Assembly (NCBI GenBank): GCA_900557675.1
Contig: USTO01000005.1
Coordinates: 1-22,016, forward strand
Source: an uncultured Mollicutes bacterium
GTDB taxonomy: Bacteria > Bacillota_I > Bacilli_A > RF39 > UBA660
DNA length: 22,016 nucleotides
Direction of reading: 5' to 3'
Program-made: the position numbers and the translations under genes
Notes under the pieces: model-generated
Seen by the model: the letters and a program-made list of their open reading frames with translations, nothing else
What the model was told of the DNA's origin: nothing
Database searches by the model: none
Shown: piece after piece, positions 6,473 through 13,491 of the stretch
Layout: each line of letters begins with the position of its first letter
How positions within the stretch are numbered: position 1 is the first letter of the stretch

Positions 6473-7668
6473 TATAGTATCTCCTTCCATATATTTTCGC
6501 TATTTTTGAGGACTTTTATTAATAGGTCTATTTCTTCTTTTGTGTTATAGAGGCTTAGGCTTATACGACAGGTATTGCCAACGCCGACGATATCGGGAAG
6601 GATTTTGGCACAGTGATTTCCTGCCCGAACGCATATATTGTATTTATCTAAGTATACGGCGGTATCTTGGGCAAAGACGCCTTTGATGTTGAAGGCTATG
6701 ATAGTGCCTCCTGAGTTGTAGTTATATACTTCAATAAAGGGGAGTTTTTTTAGTTCTGATTTGAGGTATTTCGCTAACGCGTGCTCGTACTCTTCTATTT
6801 TTTCGATAGTTATATTTTGGATATAATCGATAGCACGGCCGAGGGCAAGGACTCCTTCGATATTGGGAGTTCCGGCTTCTAATCTTGTTGGTACTTCTCT
6901 TAATTCAACGTATCCATCACTATGGAAAATGGCATTCATTCCACCACCGTATTCTGTGGGGGTTAAATCGTCTAGTAATTCGTATTTTCCATAGAGTACT
7001 CCTACTCCACTTGGGCCATACATTTTATGGGCTGATAGGGCTAGAAAGTCTATGTTCATTTCTTCAACGTTTATTTTGGTGTGAGCAGCTGATTGGGCAG
7101 CATCGACAACTAGTTTTAGGTTTTTTTCTTTGCATATTTGGCCTATTTCTTTTATTGGACGAAGGTCACCTATTACATTTGTTATATGAGCTATGGATAT
7201 TACTTTTGTTTGGGGAGTTATGGTTTTTAGTACATTTTCTATTGTTACTTTATTGTTTTTATCGAGAGGGATATAGTTTATTTTTAGGCCTAGTTTTTTG
7301 GCAAGATAGAACCATGGTAAGATATTTGAGGCGTGTTCTGATTTGGTTAATAGTACTTCATCACCTTTTTCGAGGTGATTTTGAAAGTATCCGAATATTA
7401 TTTTGTTTAGACTATCTGTGGTTCCACTTGTAAAGACTATTTCATCGTTACTTGATGCTCCTATTAGTTTTTTTACTTTTTCTCTTACTTCTTCATACTT
7501 ACTGGATACGATAAGGGAATTTTGGTAATCTCCTCTATGGATATTGGCGGTGTATTTAGTGTAATAGTTTTTTATTTCGTTTAGTACTTGTTTGGGTTTT
7601 AGGGTTGTGGCTCCGTTATCGAAATATACTAGGGTATTATCTAATATGGGAAAGTCTTCTCTGTTCAT
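6472..7668 (-). CDS. sufS: Cysteine desulfurase SufS
   Basis: 398 residues. This is a PLP enzyme that removes sulfur from cysteine and holds it as a persulfide for iron-sulfur cluster assembly. The substrate-side motif DNGATTLKP is at 17-25. The PLP-phosphate region is TSGTTDSLN, the PLP-stacking histidine lies in the KSEHASN motif at 109-115, and Asp189 is in VVDAAQS. The Schiff-base lysine is Lys215 in LSAHKMYGPSG. The catalytic Cys353 is in VRAGNHCAKI, where the usual RAGHHC reads RAGNHC. The compact group II form fits SufS rather than IscS/NifS. The ribosome site AGGAGGTGA coincides with the last codons and the stop of sufD, so translation is coupled. It overlaps sufU by one base. Confidence 0.95.
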   Translation of the reverse strand: MNREDFPILDNTLVYFDNGATTLKPKQVLNEIKNYYTKYTANIHRGDYQNSLIVSSKYEEVREKVKKLIGASSNDEIVFTSGTTDSLNKIIFGYFQNHLEKGDEVLLTKSEHASNILPWFYLAKKLGLKINYIPLDKNNKVTIENVLKTITPQTKVISIAHITNVIGDLRPIKEIGQICKEKNLKLVVDAAQSAAHTKINVEEMNIDFLALSAHKMYGPSGVGVLYGKYELLDDLTPTEYGGGMNAIFHSDGYVELREVPTRLEAGTPNIEGVLALGRAIDYIQNITIEKIEEYEHALAKYLKSELKKLPFIEVYNYNSGGTIIAFNIKGVFAQDTAVYLDKYNICVRAGNHCAKILPDIVGVGNTCRISLSLYNTKEEIDLLIKVLKNSENIWKEIL

Positions 7669-7672
7669 TGTT

Positions 7673-8434
7673 TCACCTCCTTTGGTTATTTAGGGTTTCT
7701 ATTATTTTTTGTTTGAAGTCGAATGCGAAGTCTAAGGGAGAAAGGATATGGCCTTTTATTAGTAGTTCAAGGGCTTTTTCTCTTGGCACGCCTCTACTCA
7801 TTAGATAGAATATGGTATCTTCGGAAAATGTGCCTATTACTGAACCGTGACGGGCTTCGACATCGTCTTCATCTATATACATATTGGGTTTTATTTGACA
7901 AGTGCCTGTTCCTAAGGTCATTATTTTGGTTTCTTGATTTAGGTAACATTTGGGTGTTTGTTTGGGAAGTATACTATCTACTGTTACATTTATATTGGCG
8001 GTATTTTTTTCTAATATATGGGTATATATATTGGATGTTGTATGGGTATGGTTATGGTTTATTATTATGTGGTGATTAGCTCCAGCGGTATTTACTTCGG
8101 AAAAGTTGTATTTTATAGTGGCTTTTTCTCCGTTTAGATTTATTGTTACTTCTTCGTTTATTTTCTTATTGTTATAGTATTTATTTATTGTTAAGTTGCT
8201 TCCTTCTTCTAGGTTATAGGTTGTTTTTAGGTCTAAATTGTCATTATTTGAAAATTCGTATATATTTATATGGGCGTTTTTTTTGATGTTTAGGGTTATA
8301 TTTGCTTTGGTTGTATTTATATAGTCTATTGTTAGGCTATTTGCTCCGATAAGGTAAATGTTATTATCTTTTATATTTACTTCGTTAGATGTATAGTTTT
8401 TTAGTTCATTATTTTCTATTATTATTTTATTCAT
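7673..8434 (-). CDS. sufD: Short SufB/SufD-family scaffold protein (SufD-like)
   Basis: 253 residues, against roughly 400-470 for usual SufB or SufD, so the N-terminal region is reduced. Most of the protein is repetitive beta-strand sequence rich in Asn, Ile and Thr, consistent with the SufBD beta-helix core. The C-terminal signature IDEDDVEARHGSVIG (about 187-201) followed by SEDTIFYLMSRGVP is SufD-like, with His196 in the position of the conserved SufD histidine. Two cysteines, Cys163 and Cys179, lie just before it. With SufC it should form the scaffold on which clusters are built. It overlaps sufC by 8 bases and ends at TGA four bases before sufS. No sufB is in this window, so this protein may have to act without a canonical SufB, or sufB may lie elsewhere. 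Confidence 0.86.
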   Translation of the reverse strand: MNKIIIENNELKNYTSNEVNIKDNNIYLIGANSLTIDYINTTKANITLNIKKNAHINIYEFSNNDNLDLKTTYNLEEGSNLTINKYYNNKKINEEVTINLNGEKATIKYNFSEVNTAGANHHIIINHNHTHTTSNIYTHILEKNTANINVTVDSILPKQTPKCYLNQETKIMTLGTGTCQIKPNMYIDEDDVEARHGSVIGTFSEDTIFYLMSRGVPREKALELLIKGHILSPLDFAFDFKQKIIETLNNQRR

Positions 8435-9179
8435 TTTGGCCTTCTTTGTATGTACTATAACCTGTATATCCTTCGGCTTCGATTAGTTTTGCAAGGGTAA
8501 TATCACCGGTTTTTTCTATTTTGCCATCCTTCATTATATGGACATAATTGGGAATTATGTATTCGAGTATTTTGGGGTGATGTGTTATTATTAGGATGCT
8601 GGCTTTGCTTTCTTTTTGGTAATTATTTATATTTTGGGCGGTTATTTTGAGGCTATCTACGTCGAGGCCGGAATCTAATTCATCTAATATTATGAACTTT
8701 GGTTTGAGGAGTTTTATTTGTAGGACTTCGTTTTTCTTTTTTTCACCACCTGAAAAACCGACATTGAGGGAGCGGTGGATTAGGTTTTTATCCATAGAGA
8801 GATCGGTTGTATTTTTTTCGCATTCTTTAATGAACTCATAAAGGCCGATATTTCGGCCAGCTTTGGCAGACATTGCTGTTTTTAGGAAGTCCTGAGTGGA
8901 AACGCCTTCTATTTCGAGGGGGTATTGCATTGCGAGAAATATTCCTAATCTACTTCTTTCATCGGTTTTTAGGGGAAGAAGGCTTTTTCCTTCGAACTTG
9001 ATATCTCCTTTGGTTACTTTATAATTAGTGTCTCCCATTATTACTTTGGAAAGGGTTGATTTTCCTATTCCATTGGGGCCCATTATAACGTGGACTTCGT
9101 TATCTTTTATATTTAAATTGAAGTTTTTTAGGACTTCTTTATTATTTACTTTTACGTTTAGGTTTTCTATATTTATCAT
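8427..9179 (-). CDS. sufC: Fe-S cluster assembly ATPase SufC
   Basis: 250 residues. This is the ABC-type ATPase of the SUF scaffold; it binds SufB/SufD and its ATP cycle drives cluster assembly in the cytoplasm. Walker A GPNGIGKST is at 34-42, the Q-loop at FLAMQYP (81-87), the SufC-type signature FSGGEKKKNE at 142-151, Walker B FIILDE at 162-167, and the switch histidines in ITHHPKIL. The signature with a lysine run and the LDELDSGLD stretch distinguish SufC from transporter ATPases. It is first in the operon, with AAAGGAGG six bases before the ATG and an extended -10 promoter upstream. Confidence 0.96.
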   Translation of the reverse strand: MINIENLNVKVNNKEVLKNFNLNIKDNEVHVIMGPNGIGKSTLSKVIMGDTNYKVTKGDIKFEGKSLLPLKTDERSRLGIFLAMQYPLEIEGVSTQDFLKTAMSAKAGRNIGLYEFIKECEKNTTDLSMDKNLIHRSLNVGFSGGEKKKNEVLQIKLLKPKFIILDELDSGLDVDSLKITAQNINNYQKESKASILIITHHPKILEYIIPNYVHIMKDGKIEKTGDITLAKLIEAEGYTGYSTYKEGQNE

Positions 9180-9204
9180 ATATGCCTCCTTTGATTTCTT
9201 TTAT

Positions 9205-9213
9205 ATTATATCA
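9205..9213 (-). promoter_or_regulatory. Extended -10 promoter of the suf operon
   Basis: TGATATAAT on the minus strand 26 bases upstream of the sufC start. No convincing -35 at 17 bases. I see no clear Fur or IscR-type palindrome, so the regulator is not evident. Confidence 0.65.
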
Positions 9214-9340
9214 CAGTTTGGGTATTTTGGTATAAATTTTTAAAAGTTATTGTATATAAAAGAAATGTTTGGGTATTTATGGGAACAGTTTTTGGATTTC
9301 TGCAAGTTATTTAGTGCAGTTTTTTAAATATTGTTATTTG

Positions 9341-9349
9341 TGGTAGAAT
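9341..9349 (+). promoter_or_regulatory. Extended -10 promoter of the EEP-family gene
   Basis: TGGTAGAAT ends 19 bases before the preferred ATG. The -35 position (9321-9326, TTTTTA) is poor. It is divergent from the suf promoter across about 130 bases. Confidence 0.55.
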
Positions 9350-9368
9350 ATATAGTGAGGTGAAGGGA

Positions 9369-10073
9369 ATGGAACTTACTATTTGTACGTTTAATATTAG
9401 GAACTTTTATTTGTGTAATAGGGATGAGAGGGATGATTATTTTTATGTACTGAGGAATTTTATTATTGATAATGATATTGATGTAATGGGAATGCAGGAA
9501 GTTACGAGAAGGATTGAAAGGGAAATTAGGAAGGGATTTAGTGATTATTTTTTGTTTGGAAAGTATAGATATGGGAAGCTTCCTTCTTTAAGGGGAACTA
9601 ATGAGGGGGTATTTATTCTTTCTAGGGAGAGGGGAACTGATACTTATAGTAGATATCTTATTGGGGCTAGTTTTTTATATGGTAGTATTGTTCCTAGAGT
9701 TATGGTTAGTTGTTATATTAGGGGGATTCTTTTTATTAATGTGCATTTGGAGTATATGAGTATGAAGGCTAAATGGGTTTGTTTAGAGAGGTTATTTTGT
9801 TATATTGATGAAAATAGGGATAGGGATATTGTTTTAATGGGGGATTTTAATATGACTTTAAAGAATGGTTATTTTAGGGAATTTGTTATAAGGCTTAAGA
9901 ATATTGGTATTGGTTTAGTTAATAATACTGTTAATACTTATATTGGGGATAAGGGGGAAAAGATACTTGATTATGTTTTTGTTAGTAAGGGTATTAATGT
10001 TACTAGGTGTTATACTGATAGTGGTATTTGTATTAGTGATCATATTCCTTTTATTGTGAAAATTTCTTTGTAG
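9369..10073 (+). CDS. Endonuclease/exonuclease/phosphatase (EEP) family hydrolase
   Basis: 234 residues from ATG 9369, chosen because GAGGTG (9357-9362) lies six bases upstream; an in-frame GTG at 9360 has no ribosome site. The order of EEP motifs is complete: TFNIRN near the N-terminus (Asn9), the metal-binding Glu44 in GMQEV, NVHLE, the catalytic GDFNM, LDYVFVS and the final SDHIPF with its Asp-His pair. The family includes DNA repair nucleases, sphingomyelinases and other phosphodiesterases or phosphatases. The small size and lack of a signal peptide suggest a cytoplasmic enzyme, but the substrate cannot be told. The coding strand is very G-rich and poor in C, with many AGG and GGG codons. 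It stands alone, divergent from suf and convergent with the DUF308 gene. Confidence 0.85.
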   Translation: MELTICTFNIRNFYLCNRDERDDYFYVLRNFIIDNDIDVMGMQEVTRRIEREIRKGFSDYFLFGKYRYGKLPSLRGTNEGVFILSRERGTDTYSRYLIGASFLYGSIVPRVMVSCYIRGILFINVHLEYMSMKAKWVCLERLFCYIDENRDRDIVLMGDFNMTLKNGYFREFVIRLKNIGIGLVNNTVNTYIGDKGEKILDYVFVSKGINVTRCYTDSGICISDHIPFIVKISL

Positions 10074-10090
10074 TTAGTCCTGCACATCCA

Positions 10091-10117
10091 AAAGAAAAAT
10101 AGCCCGAAGACTATTTT
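10091..10117 (-). terminator. Terminator with UUCG tetraloop after the DUF308 gene
   Basis: AAAATAG (10096-10102) and CTATTTT (10111-10117) form the stem. On the minus strand a T-G pair and C-G pair close a TTCG loop, and TCTTTT follows. The stem overlaps the stop codon of the DUF308 gene. The plus-strand EEP gene may also use it. Confidence 0.82.
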
Positions 10118-10671
10118 ATGATTGTACTTAGATATTTGTCTATTTCTTTTACTTTTTTCTTGAAGATAAGCATATCAACGACATCTAGTACTGAGTATAT
10201 GATTAGTATTACGCCTACTACGGTTGTGATAACGAGGGCTGATATTATTGGATTTAGTATTAGTACGACACCGCAAATTATCATTAAAATGGATGTTATT
10301 ACCGATAATATATAGCTTTCTTCGTCTTTAAATATTAGGGCTATTCTGGTTTTGAATGCACCACTTATTATGAATAGTATGCCTAGCATTATTGGTAGTA
10401 AACTTTCAAATATACTTGGATTTAGTAATATTGCTAGTCCGAGGAGGAACGTTAATATACTTGATGACATTTGAAATAGGCATAGTACGGGGTTTATTCC
10501 GAAGCTATCTATGAAATTGTATGTTCCGTATAATAGCATTATGGCTCCAAGAAAGTATGAGAATGTATCTAGGGATGCTTTGGGCCATATTATTAGTAGA
10601 AAACCAGCTATTATGAATAGTATTGATAGTATAATTGATAAGTTTATATACTTATTTATTCTTTTTACCAT
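10111..10671 (-). CDS. DUF308 (HdeD-like) multi-pass membrane protein
   Basis: 186 residues from the ATG at 10671. An ATG nine bases upstream abuts its GAAAGG, while the chosen one has AAAGGA at 8 bases. About six hydrophobic segments in three pairs cover nearly the whole protein. Repeated patterns such as LLIIWP, AILLNPSIFESLLPIMLGILFIISG and GVVLILNPIISALVITTVVGVILIIYSVLDVV match the internal repeats of DUF308, the family of Escherichia coli HdeD. HdeD is linked to acid resistance, but the role of the Gram-positive members is not known. The C-terminus ends in a charged tail (KKKVKEIDKYLS). It is a single-gene unit with its own promoter and terminator. Confidence 0.8.
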   Translation of the reverse strand: MVKRINKYINLSIILSILFIIAGFLLIIWPKASLDTFSYFLGAIMLLYGTYNFIDSFGINPVLCLFQMSSSILTFLLGLAILLNPSIFESLLPIMLGILFIISGAFKTRIALIFKDEESYILSVITSILMIICGVVLILNPIISALVITTVVGVILIIYSVLDVVDMLIFKKKVKEIDKYLSTIIK

Positions 10672-10693
10672 ATCCTTCATCCTTTCTTATTTT

Positions 10694-10721
10694 ATTATAA
10701 CAAATTTTGGTAATATTACAA
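10694..10721 (-). promoter_or_regulatory. Promoter of the DUF308 gene
   Basis: TTGTAA (10721-10716), a 16-base spacer, and TATAAT (10699-10694) preceded by TGT, an extended -10. Confidence 0.72.
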
Positions 10722-10748
10722 CTACATTTTTTAAAAATTTGTCTATAT

Positions 10749-10771
10749 TTTAGTGCAATTTTTTAAAAATT
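10749..10771. repeat. Intergenic near-palindrome shared with 9310-9328
   Basis: TTTAGTGCAATTTTTTAAA (10749-10767) differs from TTTAGTGCAGTTTTTTAAA (9310-9328) at a single base. Here it continues into a near-palindrome with TGCA and TGTA ends. No U-tract follows, so it is not a convincing terminator for the topA unit. Confidence 0.6.
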
Positions 10772-10776
10772 GTATG

Positions 10777-11163
10777 TTAGTTATTGAATCTTAAAAGATA
10801 GCCATTTGGATCTTGAATGAGGAATTCGGTATCGTAATAGGTGGTATTTCCTACTTTATAGGGAGTCTTTTTTAGTTCGAGGAATATTTTTATATTTTTT
10901 GTCTTGATATATTCGTAGTATTTTTCAATATTTTTTACAGTCATACTTATGTTTATTCCTCTTCCAAATGGGTATTCTAAGGGGGCTGTATTCCAATTGT
11001 TATTTACTTCTTCTATCATTATTTGGTTTTGGTATAGTTCTAAAAAATAGAATTTTTCTCTTTTATAGAGAACGTTAAAACCTAGGGTTTGGTAGAACCT
11101 TAGGCTTTCTTCAATATTTATCACTGATAGTTCAGGAATTAGGCTATTGTATTTTATCTTCAT
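10777..11163 (-). CDS. VOC-fold (glyoxalase/bleomycin-resistance-like) protein
   Basis: 128 residues. It has the paired beta-alpha-beta units of the vicinal oxygen chelate fold: PELSVINIEESLRFYQTLGF at the N-terminus, a first half ending in LELYQNQIMIEE, and a second half INISMTVKNIEKYYEYIK ending in FLIQDPNGYLLRF. The last motif (DPNGYLLRF) is the typical C-terminal strand. Members include metal-dependent glyoxalases and dioxygenases and metal-free drug-binding proteins such as BleR. The weak metal-ligand pattern and the length fit the drug-binding type best, but no substrate can be assigned. Its start lies 20 bases inside topA with a poor ribosome site, so expression probably depends on topA translation. 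Confidence 0.78.
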   Translation of the reverse strand: MKIKYNSLIPELSVINIEESLRFYQTLGFNVLYKREKFYFLELYQNQIMIEEVNNNWNTAPLEYPFGRGINISMTVKNIEKYYEYIKTKNIKIFLELKKTPYKVGNTTYYDTEFLIQDPNGYLLRFNN

Positions 11164-13183
11164 AATCGCATTCCATACATTTTATCGTGTCTTTTTTTTC
11201 TACAAGGGTACTACCGCATTTGGGACAAGGGGTTTCGATTGGTTTATCCCAAGAGGCGAATTTGCATTTGGGGAAGTTAGAACAGCCATAGAATAGTTTG
11301 CCTTTTTTGCTTTTTCTTTCAATGATATTTCCGTCACATTTTGGACATTTCATTATTATTTTTTGGGGGGAATCTTCTTTTTCTTCTTTTTTTATGTATT
11401 TGCACTCGGGGTAATTGGAGCAGGCTATGAATTTTCCATAGCGACCGTTTCTTATTACTAGTTCACTACCGCATTCGGGGCATTGTTCCCCTACTTGTTC
11501 GGGTGCTTTCTTTTCCATTTTGGCAAAGGCTTCTTCGACTTTGGGTTCAAAATCTTTATAAAATCTATCTAATAGTTTGGTTTCTACAAGAGTGCCTTCG
11601 GCTACTTTATCGAGATCATCTTCCATTTCTTTGGTATAGGTTACATTGATTATGTCTTTGAAGTATTCTTGGAGTTTATCGGTTGTTTCGATACCTATTT
11701 CTGTTGGGTGGAACTTTTTGTCTATTACTTTAACGTAGTTTCTTTCTTCTAAGGTGTCAATGGTTTTGGCATAAGTTGATGGTCTTCCTATTCCGAGGGT
11801 TTCCATTTCTTTTATTAGTTTGCTTTCGGTATAGCGAGCTGGTGGTTTTGTTGAGTGTTTAGAGTATTCTACCTTCTCAGCTATTTGTTTTTTTGTGTTA
11901 TCTAAGTTTGGTAATATTTTGTCTTCACTATCTTCGTATTCTTTATATACTTTTAGGTATCCGTCAAAGATTAGTACTTGACCGGTTGCTTTGAACTGGT
12001 AATTGTTATTTTCGAGGTTAATGGTGGTTGCTAATACTTTGGCATCTTTCATTAGAGAGGCAAGAGCTCTATAGTATATAAGGGAATATAGTTTGTATTC
12101 ATCATTTGATAGGTATGGTTTTACTGCGTCTGGTGTTCTATTTATGCTTGTTGGACGAATGGCTTCGTGAGCGTCTTGGACGTTGTCGTTTTTTTTCATT
12201 TGTTTTACATAACCGATATATTCTTCGCCATAGTTTTCTTTTATATATCCGTAAGTGTTTTTTACGAACTCATCTGATAGTCTTACGGAGTCGGTTCTCA
12301 TATAGGTTATTAGTCCGACTGTTTCGTTACTTAGTGTTACTCCTTCGTATAGTTTTTGGGCAAGCATCATTGTTTTTTTGGAAGTGAAATTTAGTTTAGT
12401 TGATGCTTCTTGCTGAAGGGTTGATGTTATAAAGGGGTATTTGGCTTTCTTGGCTTTTTCTTTTTTGGTTATTTCTTTTATAATAAATTCTTCATTTAAT
12501 TTGTTTAGTATGTTTTGGGCTTCTTCTTCGGTTTTTATTTCTAGTTCTTCATTATTGTATGTTTCTAATTTGGCGGAAAAGTCTTTAAAGTGAGCATCTA
12601 TTTCATAGTAGTCTTCGATATTAAAGGCTTCTATTTCTCTTTCTCTATCTACTATTAGTTTAAGGGCTACGGATTGGACACGGCCGGCTGACTTTCCTCC
12701 GGTTTTGGATTGCATTAGTTTACTTAGGCGAAAGCCTATTATTCTATCTAGTATTCTTCTTGCTTCTTGAGAGGAAACGAGATTGTTATCTATTTTTCTT
12801 GCGTGATTGAAGGAATCTAAGATGACGTTTTTGGTTATTTCGTTGAATACTACTCTTTCGTATTTGTCGTCGGTTAATCCGAGTGCATCGTATAGATGCC
12901 AAGAGATGGCTTCTCCTTCTCTATCGGGGTCGGTTGCTAGATAGACAAAATCGCTTTCTTTTATGTCTTTTTTTAAATCTTTTACTAATTTGCTTTTTCC
13001 TTTTATTATTTTATAGTTGGGTTTGAAATTATCGTCAACATCTACCCCAAAGCCATACTTTCCGGTTGTTGCAAGGTCACGAATGTGGCCTAGTGATGAT
13101 ACTACTTTATAGTCCTTACCTAGATATTTTTCTATGGTTTTACTCTTACTTGGGGACTCTACTATTACGAGGTTTTTGGACAT
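11144..13183 (-). CDS. topA: DNA topoisomerase I
   Basis: 679 residues. This is a type IA topoisomerase that relaxes negative supercoils through a 5'-phosphotyrosine link. The TOPRIM domain has Glu9 (VIVESPSKSKTIEKYLG) and the acidic triad in ATDPDREGE (Asp85, Asp87, Glu89). The active-site tyrosine is Tyr294 in GLITYMRTDSVRLS. The strand-gate motifs SAGRVQSVAL (165-174) and GIGRPSTYA are intact. Three C-terminal zinc ribbons each keep four cysteines (starting CPECGSELV, CPKCDGNII and CPKCGSTLV), as in Bacillus-type TopA. AGGAAGG precedes the ATG. It has a good promoter and is followed by the overlapping VOC gene. The family's usual partner dprA is not adjacent. Confidence 0.97.
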   Translation of the reverse strand: MSKNLVIVESPSKSKTIEKYLGKDYKVVSSLGHIRDLATTGKYGFGVDVDDNFKPNYKIIKGKSKLVKDLKKDIKESDFVYLATDPDREGEAISWHLYDALGLTDDKYERVVFNEITKNVILDSFNHARKIDNNLVSSQEARRILDRIIGFRLSKLMQSKTGGKSAGRVQSVALKLIVDREREIEAFNIEDYYEIDAHFKDFSAKLETYNNEELEIKTEEEAQNILNKLNEEFIIKEITKKEKAKKAKYPFITSTLQQEASTKLNFTSKKTMMLAQKLYEGVTLSNETVGLITYMRTDSVRLSDEFVKNTYGYIKENYGEEYIGYVKQMKKNDNVQDAHEAIRPTSINRTPDAVKPYLSNDEYKLYSLIYYRALASLMKDAKVLATTINLENNNYQFKATGQVLIFDGYLKVYKEYEDSEDKILPNLDNTKKQIAEKVEYSKHSTKPPARYTESKLIKEMETLGIGRPSTYAKTIDTLEERNYVKVIDKKFHPTEIGIETTDKLQEYFKDIINVTYTKEMEDDLDKVAEGTLVETKLLDRFYKDFEPKVEEAFAKMEKKAPEQVGEQCPECGSELVIRNGRYGKFIACSNYPECKYIKKEEKEDSPQKIIMKCPKCDGNIIERKSKKGKLFYGCSNFPKCKFASWDKPIETPCPKCGSTLVEKKDTIKCMECDYEDKIQ

Positions 13184-13216
13184 ATATTCGCCTTCCTTTC
13201 TTTATAAATATAATTT

Positions 13217-13245
13217 ACTATATCATATATATTGGTAATTTACAA
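13217..13245 (-). promoter_or_regulatory. Promoter of topA
   Basis: TTGTAA (13245-13240), a 17-base spacer, and TATAGT (13222-13217) with TGA just before it, giving an extended -10. Confidence 0.72.
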
Positions 13246-13419
13246 GTGTATTTGGAAAAAGTTTTGTGAAAGAAAATGGTGAAGTTATTATTTTTTCACT
13301 ATTGTGGGCTATTAATTATATGTTAATTCTTAATTATGAACTTTTGGTAATTTATTATCTTATTTATAAGGGGTTAATAATAATTGGCGTTAGGAAAATA
13401 TATTACAATTTATTTAGTT

Positions 13420-13441
13420 ATATTTTCTTGTAAGAAAATAT
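13420..13441. promoter_or_regulatory. Perfect 10-2-10 palindrome upstream of the ATPase promoter, candidate operator
   Basis: ATATTTTCTT (13420-13429) is exactly complementary to AAGAAAATAT (13432-13441) around a 2-base centre. It ends one base before the -35 of the following gene, where a dimeric regulator would act. A partial half-site (GGAAAATAT) lies at about 13393. No U-tract follows, so it is not a terminator. Confidence 0.55.
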
Positions 13442-13442
13442 G

Positions 13443-13471
13443 TTGATATATTTTGAATATAGTTATATAAT
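13443..13471 (+). promoter_or_regulatory. Promoter of the AAA ATPase gene
   Basis: TTGATA (13443-13448), a 17-base spacer, and TATAAT (13466-13471). There is no TG extension, unlike most promoters here. The rest of 13261-13419 shows no gene, only AT-rich sequence. Confidence 0.75.
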
Positions 13472-13491
13472 TTATATAGAGGTGATTAGTA

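Noticed and set aside
6885..7433. Long plus-strand reading frame opposite sufS, and others opposite tsaD, topA and prfB
   Set aside because: They are antisense to well-supported genes, have low-complexity Leu/Phe/Tyr-rich translations and lack ribosome sites.
4890..8434. TGA read as tryptophan (Mycoplasma-type code)
   Set aside because: sufD and prfB end in TGA at places where homologues end. prfB uses TGA as its regulated stop, and tryptophans are encoded by TGG.
9181..9359. Riboswitch or Fur/IscR-type operator before suf
   Set aside because: The suf promoter lies only about 26 bases from the start codon, leaving no room for an aptamer, and I see no convincing palindrome.
10749..10771. Terminator of the topA-VOC unit
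   Set aside because: The near-palindrome is all A and T in its core and has no U-tract on the minus strand, so termination there is doubtful.
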